DNA from: Pararhodobacter marinus
Lineage (GTDB): Bacteria; Pseudomonadota; Alphaproteobacteria; Rhodobacterales; Rhodobacteraceae
Length of the DNA stretch: 64,000 nucleotides
NCBI RefSeq assembly: GCF_003122215.1
Contig: NZ_QEYD01000009.1
Coordinates: forward strand, 1-64,000
Direction of reading: 5' to 3'
Numbering within the stretch: position 1 is the first letter of the stretch; each line of letters starts with the position of its first letter. Under the pieces are notes generated by a model that was not told where the DNA came from, ran no database searches, and saw only the letters and a program-made list of their open reading frames with translations. The position numbers and the translations under genes were made by a program. This document shows positions 24,057 to 33,635 of this stretch, in pieces.

Positions 24057-24455
24057 ATGTCGATGAACGATCCTCTCGGCGATATGCTGACCCGCATTCG
24101 CAACGCCCAGCTTCGCGGCAAGTCGACCGTCCGCACGCCGGCCTCCAAGCTTCGCGCCTGGGTGCTCGATGTGCTGGCCGACGAAGGCTATATCCGTGGC
24201 TATGAGCGCACGACTTCGGTCGAGGGCCATCCCGAGCTGGAAATCCAGCTCAAATATGCCTCGGGCGAGCCCGCGATCCGCGAGCTGAAGCGTATCTCCA
24301 CCCCTGGTCGCCGCGTCTATGCCGGCGCCAAGGAAATCCCGTCGGTCCGCAACGGCTTGGGCGTCTCGGTGGTTTCGACCCCGAAGGGCGTCATGTCCGA
24401 TGCGAATGCACGCGCTGCCAATGTCGGCGGCGAAGTGCTCTGCCGCGTGTTCTGA
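24057..24455 (+). CDS. rpsH: 30S ribosomal protein S8
   Basis: A 132-residue S8. In E. coli it binds 16S rRNA and represses the spc operon at rpl[21 protein letters not shown] and [20 protein letters not shown] are canonical. It is 12 bp after rpsN and 10 bp before rplF. Confidence 0.98.
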   Translation: MSMNDPLGDMLTRIRNAQLRGKSTVRTPASKLRAWVLDVLADEGYIRGYERTTSVEGHPELEIQLKYASGEPAIRELKRISTPGRRVYAGAKEIPSVRNGLGVSVVSTPKGVMSDANARAANVGGEVLCRVF

Positions 24456-24465
24456 GGAGGGCATC

Positions 24466-24999
24466 ATGTCTCGTATTGGCAAGAAGCCTGTCGCCGTGCC
24501 TTCGGGCGCAACCGCGACGATCTCCGGTCAGACGGTGAGCGTGAAGGGTCCGAAAGGCACCCTGACCTTCACCGCGACCGACGATGTGACGATCACCCAG
24601 GAAGACGGTGCGATCAAGGTGACCCCGCGCGGCACCTCGAAGCGTGCCCGTCAGCAATGGGGGATGACCCGCTCGATGGTCGAGAACCTGACCATCGGTG
24701 TGACCGACGGGTTCAAGAAGGAACTGGAACTGCAGGGTGTGGGTTACCGCGCCGCGATGCAGGGCAAGGACCTGAAACTCTCGCTCGGCTACAGCCACGA
24801 AGTGATCTTCGAGGTTCCGCAGGGCATCACCGTCACCGTTCCGAAACCGACCGAAGTCGTGATCGAAGGCATCGATCCGCAGCAGGTTGGCCAGGTCGCC
24901 GCGAATATCCGCGAGTGGCGTGCGCCCGAGCCCTACAAGGGCAAAGGCATCCGCTACAAGGGTGAGTACATCTTCCGCAAGGAAGGCAAGAAGAAGTAA
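24466..24999 (+). CDS. rplF: 50S ribosomal protein L6
   Basis: A 177-residue L6, near the sarcin-ricin loop. The start [14 protein letters not shown] at 24466 follows a clear GAGGAGG site. The open frame extends upstream, but that part overlaps rpsH and is not L6-like. The C-terminal motif [20 protein letters not shown] is conserved. Confidence 0.98.
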   Translation: MSRIGKKPVAVPSGATATISGQTVSVKGPKGTLTFTATDDVTITQEDGAIKVTPRGTSKRARQQWGMTRSMVENLTIGVTDGFKKELELQGVGYRAAMQGKDLKLSLGYSHEVIFEVPQGITVTVPKPTEVVIEGIDPQQVGQVAANIREWRAPEPYKGKGIRYKGEYIFRKEGKKK

Positions 25000-25010
25000 G
25001 GACGCGACAG

Positions 25011-25370
25011 ATGGCGAACAAAAAGCTCAAGCTGTTCCAGAAGCGTCGCCAACGCGTCCGGAACAAACTGCGGAAAACCGCCAATGGCCGTCTGCGCCTG
25101 TCGGTTCACCGTTCGAACAAGAACATCAGCGTCCAGCTGATCGACGATTCCAAGGGGACCACGGTCGCCTCGGCCTCGACGCTGGAAAAAGAGCTGGGTG
25201 TCGTCGGTGTGAACAACATCGACGCCGCGACCAAGGTTGGCGCCAAGATTGCCGAGCGCGCGAAAGCGGCCGGCATCGAGGAATGCTACTTTGACCGTGG
25301 CGGCTTCCTGTTCCACGGGAAGATCAAGGCCCTGGCCGATGCCGCCCGCGAAGGTGGCCTGAAGTTCTGA
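25011..25370 (+). CDS. rplR: 50S ribosomal protein L18
   Basis: A 119-residue L18, which binds 5S rRNA with L5. Typical stretches are [20 protein letters not shown] and the C-terminal [20 protein letters not shown]. It is separated from rpsE by an unusually long 127-bp gap with two GC-rich hairpins. Confidence 0.98.
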   Translation: MANKKLKLFQKRRQRVRNKLRKTANGRLRLSVHRSNKNISVQLIDDSKGTTVASASTLEKELGVVGVNNIDAATKVGAKIAERAKAAGIEECYFDRGGFLFHGKIKALADAAREGGLKF

Positions 25371-25378
25371 TGCTTGCA

Positions 25379-25438
25379 GGCGGCACGGGTGTTTCCGTGC
25401 CGCCTCGATGATCCAGGGCCCCGCCTTTGCGCGGGGCC
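25379..25438 (+). promoter_or_regulatory. Two tandem GC-rich hairpins between rplR and rpsE
   Basis: The first is a perfect 10-bp stem GGCGGCACGG/CCGTGCCGCC with a 6-base loop (25379-25404). The second is an 8-bp stem GGCCCCGC/GCGGGGCC (25417-25438). Neither is followed by a T-run, so they are more likely processing, stability or pausing structures than terminators. Confidence 0.5.
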
Positions 25439-25497
25439 ACTGCGATCGGATCCAACCGGCGCCGCCAAGCCGCGCCACCACGAAAGGATGCCAATCC

Positions 25498-26058
25498 ATG
25501 GCAGAACGTGATAACCGCCGGAGCCGTCGTGACGACCGCGACGAAAATCCGGAATTCGCCGATCGTCTTGTCGCGATCAACCGCGTCTCGAAGACCGTCA
25601 AGGGTGGTAAGCGCTTCGGCTTCGCCGCGCTCGTCGTCGTCGGCGACCAGAAAGGCCGCGTCGGCTTCGGCAAAGGCAAGGCGAAAGAGGTCCCCGAGGC
25701 CGTTCGCAAAGCCACCGAACAAGCCAAGCGCAACATGATCCGCGTCCCGCTGCGCGACGGTCGTACGCTGCACCACGACATCGAGGGCCGTCATGGCGCC
25801 GGTAAAGTCGTGATGCGGACCGCCGTTGCCGGTACCGGGATCATCGCGGGCGGCCCGATGCGCGCCGTGTTCGAGATGCTGGGCCTGCAGGACGTCGTGG
25901 CGAAATCGCTCGGCTCGCAGAACCCGTACAACATGATCCGCGCCACGATGGACGGCCTGAAAAAGCAGGTCAGCCCGCGTCAGGTCGCACAGCGTCGCAG
26001 CAAGAAGGTCGCCGACATCCTCCGCAAGGACGATGCCCCGGCCTCGGCCGAAGCGTAA
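25498..26058 (+). CDS. rpsE: 30S ribosomal protein S5
   Basis: A 186-residue S5, involved in decoding accuracy. The start [20 protein letters not shown] at 25498 is preferred because AAAGGA precedes it and the upstream in-frame part runs through the hairpins. Core motifs are [11 protein letters not shown]-like ([16 protein letters not shown]) and [20 protein letters not shown]. It precedes rpmD by 12 bp. Confidence 0.97.
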   Translation: MAERDNRRSRRDDRDENPEFADRLVAINRVSKTVKGGKRFGFAALVVVGDQKGRVGFGKGKAKEVPEAVRKATEQAKRNMIRVPLRDGRTLHHDIEGRHGAGKVVMRTAVAGTGIIAGGPMRAVFEMLGLQDVVAKSLGSQNPYNMIRATMDGLKKQVSPRQVAQRRSKKVADILRKDDAPASAEA

Positions 26059-26070
26059 GGAGAGACGGAC

Positions 26071-26256
26071 ATGGCTACCATCGTCGTCAAGCAGATCGGC
26101 TCGCCGATCCGTCGCCCCGCCAAGCAGCGCGAGACGCTGAAGGGCCTGGGCCTGAACAAGATGCACCGCACCCGCGAGCTCGAGGATACCCCCTCGGTGC
26201 GCGGCATGGTGAACTCGATCCCGCATCTCGTGGCGATCGTCGAAGAAAAAGCCTGA
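26071..26256 (+). CDS. rpmD: 50S ribosomal protein L30
   Basis: A 61-residue L30. [20 protein letters not shown] and [20 protein letters not shown] are typical. In most genomes rplO follows directly. Here a strong terminator and three unrelated genes intervene before rplO at 30251. Confidence 0.97.
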   Translation: MATIVVKQIGSPIRRPAKQRETLKGLGLNKMHRTRELEDTPSVRGMVNSIPHLVAIVEEKA

Positions 26257-26280
26257 ACCTCGCGTTCGGTGCCAATCGGA

Positions 26281-26307
26281 AAGGGCGGGGTTCTCCCCGC
26301 CCTTTTT
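26281..26307 (+). terminator. Intrinsic terminator after rpmD
   Basis: A perfect 10-bp stem AAGGGCGGGG/CCCCGCCCTT with a TTCT loop is followed by TTT, 24 bp after the rpmD stop. It would end the rpmC-to-rpmD transcript, separating it from the genes inserted before rplO. Confidence 0.88.
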
Positions 26308-26426
26308 GCATGCGCCTGGCCGATAGCCCGGCTCGGGCTTGCCTCTTCGGAAGTTGATCGCCCGGCCCTTTTGTCGCCCGAGCCAAAGCTCTACCCCTGA
26401 GCCTCGCAACCCCGACGGACGAGCCG

Positions 26427-27065
26427 ATGCGGACCGCGATTCTCAGACTGACACTGACCCTTGCCGCGACGCTTGCCGCCGGCATGGCGCGGGCTGATAT
26501 CTGCGATTACCGGCTGTCGCAATTCCTGACCCGCAATGCCTCACCCGCGGTGAACGCAGCTTCCGAGGCGGCGCGGACGCAGACCGGCACCGGCGACGCG
26601 ATGCTTTATATCCTCGTCGATCCCCGCACCGGACGCGCGCATGTCGGCGCCACGGAGCCCGGCGATGCCGGCGCCGACGATGGCGGGCTGCTGGCCAGCA
26701 CCGCGCGGCTGCTGGGCTCGGCCGTGGCGCTGGTGGGGCGGGACAGCCCGCTTCTGTCGGTGGGCAGCGCGGCGGTCTCTCTGGGGGCCGAGGCCTTCTG
26801 TCGCTTCGGCGACGAGCGGATCACCGAATATGACGACGTGCTCGACATCCTGCGCACCGTCGATCTGACCATGCCGCCCGACCTGTTCGCCGTGGTCGAG
26901 CCGGGGCTGGAAGAGCATGACGCCTTCATCCGTCTCAGCCGCAATGACGGTTTCGACCTCAGCGAATACCGGGTCGATCAGCTTTACATCGTGAACGGCA
27001 CGCTGATGCACCGGCAATGGGGCGTGAACGAGGTCGTGGGCGACATCGCCATCTTCATGCGCTGA
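26427..27065 (+). CDS. Exported hypothetical protein, 212 aa
   Basis: A 212-residue protein with a clear signal peptide (MRTAILRLTLTLAATLAAGM, cleavage after ARA near residue 24). The mature part begins ICDYRLSQFLTRN. It has a hydrophobic central stretch near residues 85-125 (LLASTARLLGSAVALV) and an acidic half with DERITEYDDVLDILRTVDL. Two cysteines (mature start and near 132) could pair in the periplasm. I did not recognise the family. It is the first of three genes between rpmD and rplO. Confidence 0.65.
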   Translation: MRTAILRLTLTLAATLAAGMARADICDYRLSQFLTRNASPAVNAASEAARTQTGTGDAMLYILVDPRTGRAHVGATEPGDAGADDGGLLASTARLLGSAVALVGRDSPLLSVGSAAVSLGAEAFCRFGDERITEYDDVLDILRTVDLTMPPDLFAVVEPGLEEHDAFIRLSRNDGFDLSEYRVDQLYIVNGTLMHRQWGVNEVVGDIAIFMR

Positions 27066-27152
27066 ACGCGTGTCATCGTTGCAAACGCCACGACACCCCT
27101 TGCCCCCGCCGGTCCCCTGCGCCACTTTGCGCCCAAGCCAGGGAGGGCCAGC

Positions 27153-28358
27153 ATGCTCGACATCGCCGATTTCGATCTGAACGCCATCGGGATGGATTAC
27201 ATCCGCAATCCCTATCCGGTGCTGCGCGCGCTGCGCGACAAAAGCCCGATACACCGCAACGCCGACGGCTCGGTCTTTCTGACCCGCCATGCCGATGTGC
27301 TGAAAGTCTACCAGTCGCGCGCGATGCTGTCGGACAAGACCGAGGAATTCGGCAAGAAATTCGGCGAATGCCCGCTGAAGACCCACCACACGACCAGCCT
27401 CGTCTTCAACGATCCGCCTTACCACACGATGGTGCGCAAGCTGCTTGCTTCGGCCTTCACCCCGCGCAAGCTGGCGGTGTTCGAAGGGTTGATCGAGGGC
27501 ATCGTCGACCGGCTGCTCGACACTGTCGAGGAAAAGGGCGAGCTGGACCTCATCGACGATTTCGCCAAGGTCCTGCCGACCGAGATCATCAGCTTCATGC
27601 TGGGTATCCCGCCCGAATACCGCCAGAAGCTGCGCGGCTATTCGCTGGCCATCCTGGGCGCGCTGGATCCCGTGGTTCCACCCGAGCGATTGAAGGCCGG
27701 TAACGAGGCGGTCACCGAATTCACCGAGATCCTGACCGACATCATCGACCACCGCCGCCGCAACCGCGAGGGCGCGATGGAGGGCGAGGTGCTTGAAAGC
27801 CTGATCTTCGGCGAGATCGACGGGCGCAAGCTGACCGAGGAGGAGTTGATGCAGAACTGCATCTTCCTGCTCAATGCGGGGCATGAAACGACGACGAGCC
27901 TCGTGGGCAATTCGGTCGGCATCCTGCTGAACCACCCCGACCAGCACCGGCGCCTTCTGGACGACCCCGACCTGATCACCACGGCGGTCGAGGAATTCCT
28001 GCGCTATGAGAGTCCGCTGCAACAGGGCAACCGCATGGCGGGCGAGGATATCGACCTGGGCGATACGGTGCTGCCGGCAGGGACCTATATCCATACCTCC
28101 ATCGCCGCCGCCAACCGCGATCCGGCGGTGTTCGACGATCCCGACCGGGTGGATCTGGGTCGCAAGCCGAACAAGCATCTGGCCTTCGCCACCGGAATCC
28201 ATATCTGTCTGGGCGCGACGCTGGCGCGGGTCGAGGGGCGTATCGCCATCGGCGGGCTGGTGAAACGCTTCCCCAAGCTCGCGGCCAATGGCGAGGCGCG
28301 GATGGTGCCGCTCGCGCGCTTCCGGGGCTATGAAAGCCTGCCGGTGCGGGTGCGCTGA
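27153..28358 (+). CDS. Cytochrome P450
   Basis: A 401-residue soluble bacterial-type P450. The oxygen-activating I-helix motif AGHETT is at 242-247, the K-helix ExxR is E281-FL-R284, and the heme-binding loop FATGIHICLG has the thiolate Cys352. All key residues are present, so it should be an active monooxygenase. The substrate is unknown. No ferredoxin or ferredoxin reductase lies beside it, so electrons must come from elsewhere. GGGAGG precedes the ATG. It lies between an exported hypothetical gene and a transporter-like gene, inside the ribosomal cluster. Confidence 0.93.
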   Translation: MLDIADFDLNAIGMDYIRNPYPVLRALRDKSPIHRNADGSVFLTRHADVLKVYQSRAMLSDKTEEFGKKFGECPLKTHHTTSLVFNDPPYHTMVRKLLASAFTPRKLAVFEGLIEGIVDRLLDTVEEKGELDLIDDFAKVLPTEIISFMLGIPPEYRQKLRGYSLAILGALDPVVPPERLKAGNEAVTEFTEILTDIIDHRRRNREGAMEGEVLESLIFGEIDGRKLTEEELMQNCIFLLNAGHETTTSLVGNSVGILLNHPDQHRRLLDDPDLITTAVEEFLRYESPLQQGNRMAGEDIDLGDTVLPAGTYIHTSIAAANRDPAVFDDPDRVDLGRKPNKHLAFATGIHICLGATLARVEGRIAIGGLVKRFPKLAANGEARMVPLARFRGYESLPVRVR

Positions 28359-28440
28359 CGGGGCAGGGGGCCGCTGTCCTTGACGGTGGCCTCCGGGTCC
28401 TGTCAGCATGCCGCGACGCAGCGACCGCAAGGCGACCGGA

Positions 28441-30108
28441 ATGCCCCCCTTCAACGACGTCCTGGGCGATATCGGCCTGACAATGCTGGCGATCTCGCTG
28501 GCCGGGGCGCTGGGGCTTCTGTTCGGACGCCTGTCCCTGTGGGGCGTCGGGCTGGGCATCGGCGGCGTGCTGTTCGCGGGGATCCTGCTGGGGGATCTGC
28601 TGGCGCGCGCGGGCGTCGGGCTCAGCCCCGAGATGCTGGAATTCGTCCGCGAATTCGGGCTGATCCTGTTCGTCTTTACCATCGGCATCCAGGTCGGGCC
28701 GGGTTTCTTCGCCTCGCTGCGCAAAGCCGGGCTGCGTTTCAACCTCGCGGCGGCTTCCATCGTGGGGCTTGGCGTGGCGGTGACGCTGGCGATCCATCTG
28801 CTCTTTGCGGTGCCGGTCCCGGCGCTGGTCGGGCTTATGTCGGGCGCGGTGACCAACACGCCCGGTCTGGGGGCTGCGGTGCAGGCGCTGGCCGATGCGG
28901 GCGCCACCGCGGAACAGGTCGCGACGCCGCCCCTGGGCTATGCGGTGGCCTATCCCTTCGGGGTCGTCGGGATCCTTGTATCGATGCTCGTGATCCGCGC
29001 CACCACCCGCCCCTCGATCGGGGCCGAGGCCGCCGCCTATGACGCGGGCCGCCGTCAGACCGGCCCGCTGCCCAGCCTCAACATCGTGCTGCGCAACGCC
29101 AATTTCGACGGACTGCCGCTATCGTCCGTGCCGGGGCTGTTCGATGCGGGTGTCGTCGCCTCGCGGATGCGCAAGGACGGGGCGCTGATCGTGCCCCGGC
29201 GCGAGACGGTGATTGCCCTGGGCGACATGCTGCACCTTGTCGGTCCCGACGATCGCATCCGCGCGCTTCAGCGCATCCTCGGCCAGAGCGTGGACGAGCC
29301 GCTGACAACCAAGGGCACCGCCCTGCGCTGGACCCGTATGGTCGTGACCGAACGCCGGGTGCTGGGCCACCGGCTGCGGGCGCTGGCGCTGACGGAAAGC
29401 CACGGGGTCACCATCAGCCGTATCCTCCGCGCGGGCGTCGAGCTGCCGGTCGAGGCCGACAGCACGCTTGAATACGGCGACATCGTCACGGCGGTGGGAC
29501 CGGCCGAGGCGCTGGAAGCCGTGCGCGGCATCCTCGGCGATCAGCGCAAGCGGCTGGACGAGGTCGATTTCCCCGGTCTCTTCGTCGGCATCGCGCTGGG
29601 TGTGTTGCTTGGGGCGATCCCGCTGGCGCTGCCGGGGCTGCCCGCGCCGCTGAAGCTGGGCCTTGCGGGCGGGCCCCTGGTCGCGGCCATCGTGCTGGGG
29701 CGGCTGGGCCATTGGGGGCCGTTCATGTGGGCCATGCCGCCGGTCGCGAACCGCGCGCTGCGGGAACTCGGCATCGTGCTGTTTCTGGCCGTGGTCGGGC
29801 TCAAGGCGGGGGACCGCTTTCTGGAAACGCTGATCCACGGCGCGGGGCTCGCCTGGATCGGCTACAGCATCGCCATCACGCTGATCCCCTTGCTGACCGT
29901 GGGGCTGATCGCGCGGCTGGTCTTCGGCTTCAATTACCTGTCGCTCTGTGGCGTGCTGGCCGGATCAATGACCGACCCGCCAGCGCTGGCTTTCGCCAAT
30001 GCCCAGAGCGAGTCGCCCGCGGCGTCGGTCGCCTATGCCTCGGTCTATCCGCTGGTCATGGGGCTGCGGATATTCGTGCCGCAGGTGCTGGTCCTGCTGC
30101 TGCTTTAG
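28441..30108 (+). CDS. AspT/YidE-family transporter with two TrkA-C domains
   Basis: A 555-residue protein with two membrane halves (about residues 10-190 and 375-555) flanking two cytosolic TrkA-C/RCK_C domains (about 205-370). The halves carry the family repeats SGAVTNTPGLGAA and GSMTDPPALAFAN and the FTIGIQVGPGFF stretch. The family includes the aspartate:alanine exchanger AspT and the uncharacterised YidE. The start at 28441 matches YidE length. An in-frame ATG lies 33 bases upstream. The substrate cannot be read from sequence. It may be cotranscribed with the P450 gene. Confidence 0.85.
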   Translation: MPPFNDVLGDIGLTMLAISLAGALGLLFGRLSLWGVGLGIGGVLFAGILLGDLLARAGVGLSPEMLEFVREFGLILFVFTIGIQVGPGFFASLRKAGLRFNLAAASIVGLGVAVTLAIHLLFAVPVPALVGLMSGAVTNTPGLGAAVQALADAGATAEQVATPPLGYAVAYPFGVVGILVSMLVIRATTRPSIGAEAAAYDAGRRQTGPLPSLNIVLRNANFDGLPLSSVPGLFDAGVVASRMRKDGALIVPRRETVIALGDMLHLVGPDDRIRALQRILGQSVDEPLTTKGTALRWTRMVVTERRVLGHRLRALALTESHGVTISRILRAGVELPVEADSTLEYGDIVTAVGPAEALEAVRGILGDQRKRLDEVDFPGLFVGIALGVLLGAIPLALPGLPAPLKLGLAGGPLVAAIVLGRLGHWGPFMWAMPPVANRALRELGIVLFLAVVGLKAGDRFLETLIHGAGLAWIGYSIAITLIPLLTVGLIARLVFGFNYLSLCGVLAGSMTDPPALAFANAQSESPAASVAYASVYPLVMGLRIFVPQVLVLLLL

Positions 30109-30129
30109 CGCCGCCGCTCAGCGCCCCAC

Positions 30130-30158
30130 TTGAACGCGCGCGCCATCCCGTCTATACG
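30130..30158 (+). promoter_or_regulatory. Predicted promoter of rplO-secY-adk
   Basis: TTGAAC, a 17-bp spacer and TATACG lie 93 bp before rplO. The -10 is identical to the one before rpsL. It would give rplO-secY-adk its own promoter after the cargo genes. Confidence 0.55.
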
Positions 30159-30250
30159 CGCCCCGGTCGGCAACCGCCGATTCACGAAACGTCACGCCGA
30201 GTTGCCCCTTTCCGTCGCAGGCGGGGTATTCCGGCACAGGAGATGCGACA

Positions 30251-30730
30251 ATGAAACTGAACGAACTTCGCGACAATCCCGGCGCCACCAAGACCAAGAA
30301 GCGCGTTGCGCGCGGTCCCGGCTCGGGCAAGGGCAAGACCGCTGGCCGTGGTATCAAGGGTCAGAAATCGCGTTCGGGCGTGGCCATCAACGCCTATGAA
30401 GGCGGTCAGATGCCGCTGTATCGCCGCCTGCCGAAGCGCGGCTTCTCGAAGCCGAACCGCAAGGAATGGGCCGTCACGAACCTGGGCGCCATCGCCAAGT
30501 TCATCGAAGCCGGCAAGATCGACGCCAAGGCCGAGATCAACGAGGACGTGCTGGTCGCTTCGGGCCTCGTGCGCCGCAAGCTCGACGGCATCCGCGTTCT
30601 GGGCAAGGGTGAATTGACCCAGAAAGTCACGATCACCGTGTCGGGCGCCTCGAAATCGGCCATCGAGGCCGTCGAGAAAGCCGGCGGTTCGCTGAAGACC
30701 ACCGTGGCGGCGGCTGAAACCGCCGAATAA
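30251..30730 (+). CDS. rplO: 50S ribosomal protein L15
   Basis: A 159-residue L15. The glycine/lysine-rich N-terminal tail ([20 protein letters not shown], then [20 protein letters not shown]) threads 23S rRNA. The globular C-terminal domain follows. AGGAGA precedes the ATG. It is usually adjacent to rpmD, but here it is displaced by 4 kb. It precedes secY by 104 bp. Confidence 0.98.
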   Translation: MKLNELRDNPGATKTKKRVARGPGSGKGKTAGRGIKGQKSRSGVAINAYEGGQMPLYRRLPKRGFSKPNRKEWAVTNLGAIAKFIEAGKIDAKAEINEDVLVASGLVRRKLDGIRVLGKGELTQKVTITVSGASKSAIEAVEKAGGSLKTTVAAAETAE

Positions 30731-30834
30731 GGTGTTGTGGGGGCGGCCATCGCCCCTTACATCTTCACCATGGGTTTTGCTGCGCCGCCGACCGGAACCC
30801 GGGCCGGCGGCGCTGTCATGAAAGAGACGGGAAC

Positions 30835-32199
30835 ATGGCTTCTGCTGCAGAGCAAATGGCGGCCAACACTTCGTGGGCCACGCTCGCCAAGGCGAAGGAC
30901 CTCCGCCAGCGCATCCTCTTCGCGATCGGATTGCTGATCGTCTATCGTCTGGGCACCTATATCCCGGTCCCCGGCATCGACGGCGCCTCGCTGCGCGAGT
31001 TCATGACCGAGGCGGCGGCAGGGATCGGGGGCATGCTCAACATGTTCACCGGCGGTGCCATCGCGCGGATGGGGATCTTCGCACTGGGCATCATGCCCTA
31101 TATCTCGGCCTCGATCATCGTGCAGCTTGTCGCGGCGATGTACGGCCCGTGGCAGCAGCTGCGCAAGGAAGGCGAGCTGGGGCGGCGCAAGCTGAACCAG
31201 TACACGCGCTACGGCACCGTGTTCCTGGCGCTGGTGCAGAGCTATGGTCTGGCCATCTCGCTGGAAGCGGGCGATCTTGTGACCGATCCGGGCTGGTTCT
31301 TCCGCATCTCGACCGTGATCACGCTTGTGGGCGGCACGCTGTTCCTGATGTGGCTGGGCGAGCAGATCACCGCGCGCGGCATCGGCAACGGCGTCTCGCT
31401 GATCATCTTCGTCGGCATCATCGCCGAGGTTCCCTCGCAGCTGGCGCAGTTCCTCAGCCAGGGCCGCACCGGCACGATCTCGTGGGCGGTGATCATCGGC
31501 ATCATGGCGATGATGGTGGCGCTCGTGGCCTTCGTGGTGTTCATGGAGCGGGCTCTCAGGAAGGTGCATATCCAGTATCCGCGCCGTCAGGTGGGGATGA
31601 AAGTCTATGACGGCGGCTCGTCGCACCTGCCGATCAAGGTGAACCCGGCCAACGTGATCCCGGCCATCTTCGCCTCGTCGCTGCTCTTGCTGCCGACCAC
31701 GCTGTCGACCTTCTCGGGGCAGTCGACCAACCCGATCATGGCGACGATCCTTGCCTATTTCGGGCCGGGCCAGCCGCTTTACCTGCTGTTCTTCACGGCC
31801 CTGATCGTCTTCTTCACGTTCTTCTACACGCTCAACGTGTCGTTCAAACCCGATGACGTGGCCGACAACCTGAAGAACCAGAACGGGTTCATCCCGGGCA
31901 TCCGCCCCGGCAAACGGACCGAGGAATACCTGTATTACGTCGTGACCCGTCTCACCACCGTCGGTGCCATCTACCTGGCCGGCGTGGCGCTGATGCCCGA
32001 GATCCTGCGCTCGCAGCTCTCGATCCCGTTCTACTTCGGCGGCACATCGGTGCTGATCGTCGTGGCGGTCACGCTGGACACGATGAGCCAGGTGCAATCC
32101 CATCTCGTCGCTCATCAGTACGAAAGCCTGCTTGAGCGCTCGCAACTGCGCGGAAAGAACCGCGGCAAGAACCCGCGGAAAGGACCGGCTCTGCGATGA
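30835..32199 (+). CDS. secY: Preprotein translocase subunit SecY
   Basis: A 454-residue SecY, the protein-conducting channel of the inner membrane, with the expected ten transmembrane helices. Typical segments include [20 protein letters not shown] near residue 37, [19 protein letters not shown] and [12 protein letters not shown]-like ([20 protein letters not shown]). The C terminus [18 protein letters not shown] is basic. It overlaps adk by 4 bases (ATGA). Confidence 0.98.
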   Translation: MASAAEQMAANTSWATLAKAKDLRQRILFAIGLLIVYRLGTYIPVPGIDGASLREFMTEAAAGIGGMLNMFTGGAIARMGIFALGIMPYISASIIVQLVAAMYGPWQQLRKEGELGRRKLNQYTRYGTVFLALVQSYGLAISLEAGDLVTDPGWFFRISTVITLVGGTLFLMWLGEQITARGIGNGVSLIIFVGIIAEVPSQLAQFLSQGRTGTISWAVIIGIMAMMVALVAFVVFMERALRKVHIQYPRRQVGMKVYDGGSSHLPIKVNPANVIPAIFASSLLLLPTTLSTFSGQSTNPIMATILAYFGPGQPLYLLFFTALIVFFTFFYTLNVSFKPDDVADNLKNQNGFIPGIRPGKRTEEYLYYVVTRLTTVGAIYLAGVALMPEILRSQLSIPFYFGGTSVLIVVAVTLDTMSQVQSHLVAHQYESLLERSQLRGKNRGKNPRKGPALR

Positions 32200-32840
32200 A
32201 CATCATTCTTCTGGGCGCCCCGGGCGCAGGCAAGGGCACGCAGGCGCGCATCCTCGTGGAGGGGCGTGGCATGGTGCAGCTCTCGACCGGGGACATGCTG
32301 CGGGCGGCGCGTTCCTCGGGCACCGAGATGGGCCAGAAGGTCGCGGCGATCATGGATGCGGGCCAGCTGGTCACGGACGAGATCGTCATCGGCCTGATCG
32401 CCGAGCAGATCGAAACCGTCGATGCCGCGGGTTTCATCTTCGACGGTTTCCCGCGCACGCTGGCCCAGGCCGACGCGCTGGGCGACCTGCTGGAGAGGAA
32501 GGGCCTGTCGCTGGACGCCGTGGTCGAACTGCGCGTCGATGACGAGGCGCTCGTGGACCGCATCACCGGCCGCTTCACCTGCGGCAATTGCGGCGAGGTC
32601 TATCACGACCGCACGAAGCCCACGAAGGTGGAAGGCACCTGCGATGTCTGCGGCTCGCACGACCTGAAGCGCCGCGCGGACGACAACGAGGACAGCCTGC
32701 GCCAGCGCCTGATGGAATATTACAAGAAAACCTCGCCGCTGATCGGCTACTACCATTGCAAGGGTAGCCTGAAAGTGGTGGACGGGCTGCAGGACATGGC
32801 CAAGGTGACGGCGGACGTGGCCGCCGCACTGGACGGCTGA
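32196..32840 (+). CDS. adk: Adenylate kinase (zinc-LID form)
   Basis: A 214-residue adenylate kinase that converts ATP plus AMP to two ADP. The P-loop GAPGAGKGT is at residues 7-15. The NMP-binding region has TGDMLRAA. The LID carries four cysteines (129, 132, 149, 152) in two CxxC pairs, so it should bind structural zinc, unlike the E. coli enzyme. It overlaps secY by 4 bases and is followed by a terminator. Confidence 0.97.
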   Translation: MNIILLGAPGAGKGTQARILVEGRGMVQLSTGDMLRAARSSGTEMGQKVAAIMDAGQLVTDEIVIGLIAEQIETVDAAGFIFDGFPRTLAQADALGDLLERKGLSLDAVVELRVDDEALVDRITGRFTCGNCGEVYHDRTKPTKVEGTCDVCGSHDLKRRADDNEDSLRQRLMEYYKKTSPLIGYYHCKGSLKVVDGLQDMAKVTADVAAALDG

Positions 32841-32874
32841 CCCGGCACCGGGCACCAGGGCCTGACCAAGTAGA

Positions 32875-32905
32875 CCCCTTCCGTGCCCCGCGCGGAAGGG
32901 GTTTT
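32875..32905 (+). terminator. Intrinsic terminator after adk
   Basis: A 9-bp stem CCCCTTCCG/CGGAAGGGG with a 9-base loop is followed by TTTT, 34 bp after the adk stop. It separates rplO-secY-adk from rpsM-rpsK-rpoA-rplQ. Confidence 0.85.
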
Positions 32906-33071
32906 CATTGGGCTGGGCGGTCCTTTGTCCAATTCCGCCCTGCCACACTGGAAACGGCCTGCCGGGTGCTCTATCATCAGGGGCAGACCGCTGATCCGGT
33001 CGATACGGATCGCTGACGTCATGGAAATCGCGCTGTCGGGCGTAAAACGTCTTGACAGAACGCGGCGGCTC

Positions 33072-33100
33072 TTGACGGCCAGCCGAAAACCGCCTACCCG
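33072..33100 (+). promoter_or_regulatory. Possible promoter of rpsM-rpsK-rpoA-rplQ
   Basis: TTGACG, 17 bp and TACCCG lie 151 bp before rpsM, in the 411-bp gene-free stretch 32841-33251. The -10 is poor. A second TTGACA occurs at 33052 without a good partner. Apart from the adk terminator, nothing else was recognised in the stretch. Confidence 0.3.
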
Positions 33101-33251
33101 AAGCCCCTGACCGAAACATCCGAGTCGTTCATCGGCTCGGATCGTTTGTGTGGATCACTCCCCCCGGTCGGTTCGCTTGGCACGGCCCCGCAGGCTCGTG
33201 TTGTGAAAAAAGGTTCTGGGACTACGGAACCGCAACAGAAGGAATAACCGC

Positions 33252-33620
33252 GTGGCACGTATTGCTGGCGTTAACATCCCCACGGGGAAGCGCGTTCCGA
33301 TCGCGCTGACCTATATCACCGGTATCGGTCCCTCGACCGCCGAACAGATCGTCGCAGCGCTGAACATCGACTCGACCCGTCGCGTCAACCAGCTGACCGA
33401 TGACGAAGTTCTGGCGATCCGCGAATACATCGATGCCAATCTGACCGTCGAGGGCGACCTTCGCCGCGAGACGCAGATGAACATCAAGCGCATGATGGAC
33501 ATGGGCTCGTACCGTGGCCTGCGTCACCGCCGTAACCTTCCTGTCCGCGGTCAGCGTACCCATACCAACGCCCGTACCCGCAAGGGCCCGGCGAAGCCGA
33601 TCGCCGGCAAGAAGAAGTAA
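33252..33620 (+). CDS. rpsM: 30S ribosomal protein S13
   Basis: A 122-residue S13 of the 30S head. Translation starts at a GTG (33252) preceded by AGAAGGAA and gives [20 protein letters not shown]. The C terminus contains [20 protein letters not shown] followed by a basic tail. It begins the alpha operon segment, 15 bp before rpsK. Confidence 0.98.
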   Translation: MARIAGVNIPTGKRVPIALTYITGIGPSTAEQIVAALNIDSTRRVNQLTDDEVLAIREYIDANLTVEGDLRRETQMNIKRMMDMGSYRGLRHRRNLPVRGQRTHTNARTRKGPAKPIAGKKK

Positions 33621-33635
33621 GGGGAGGCAGGACCA

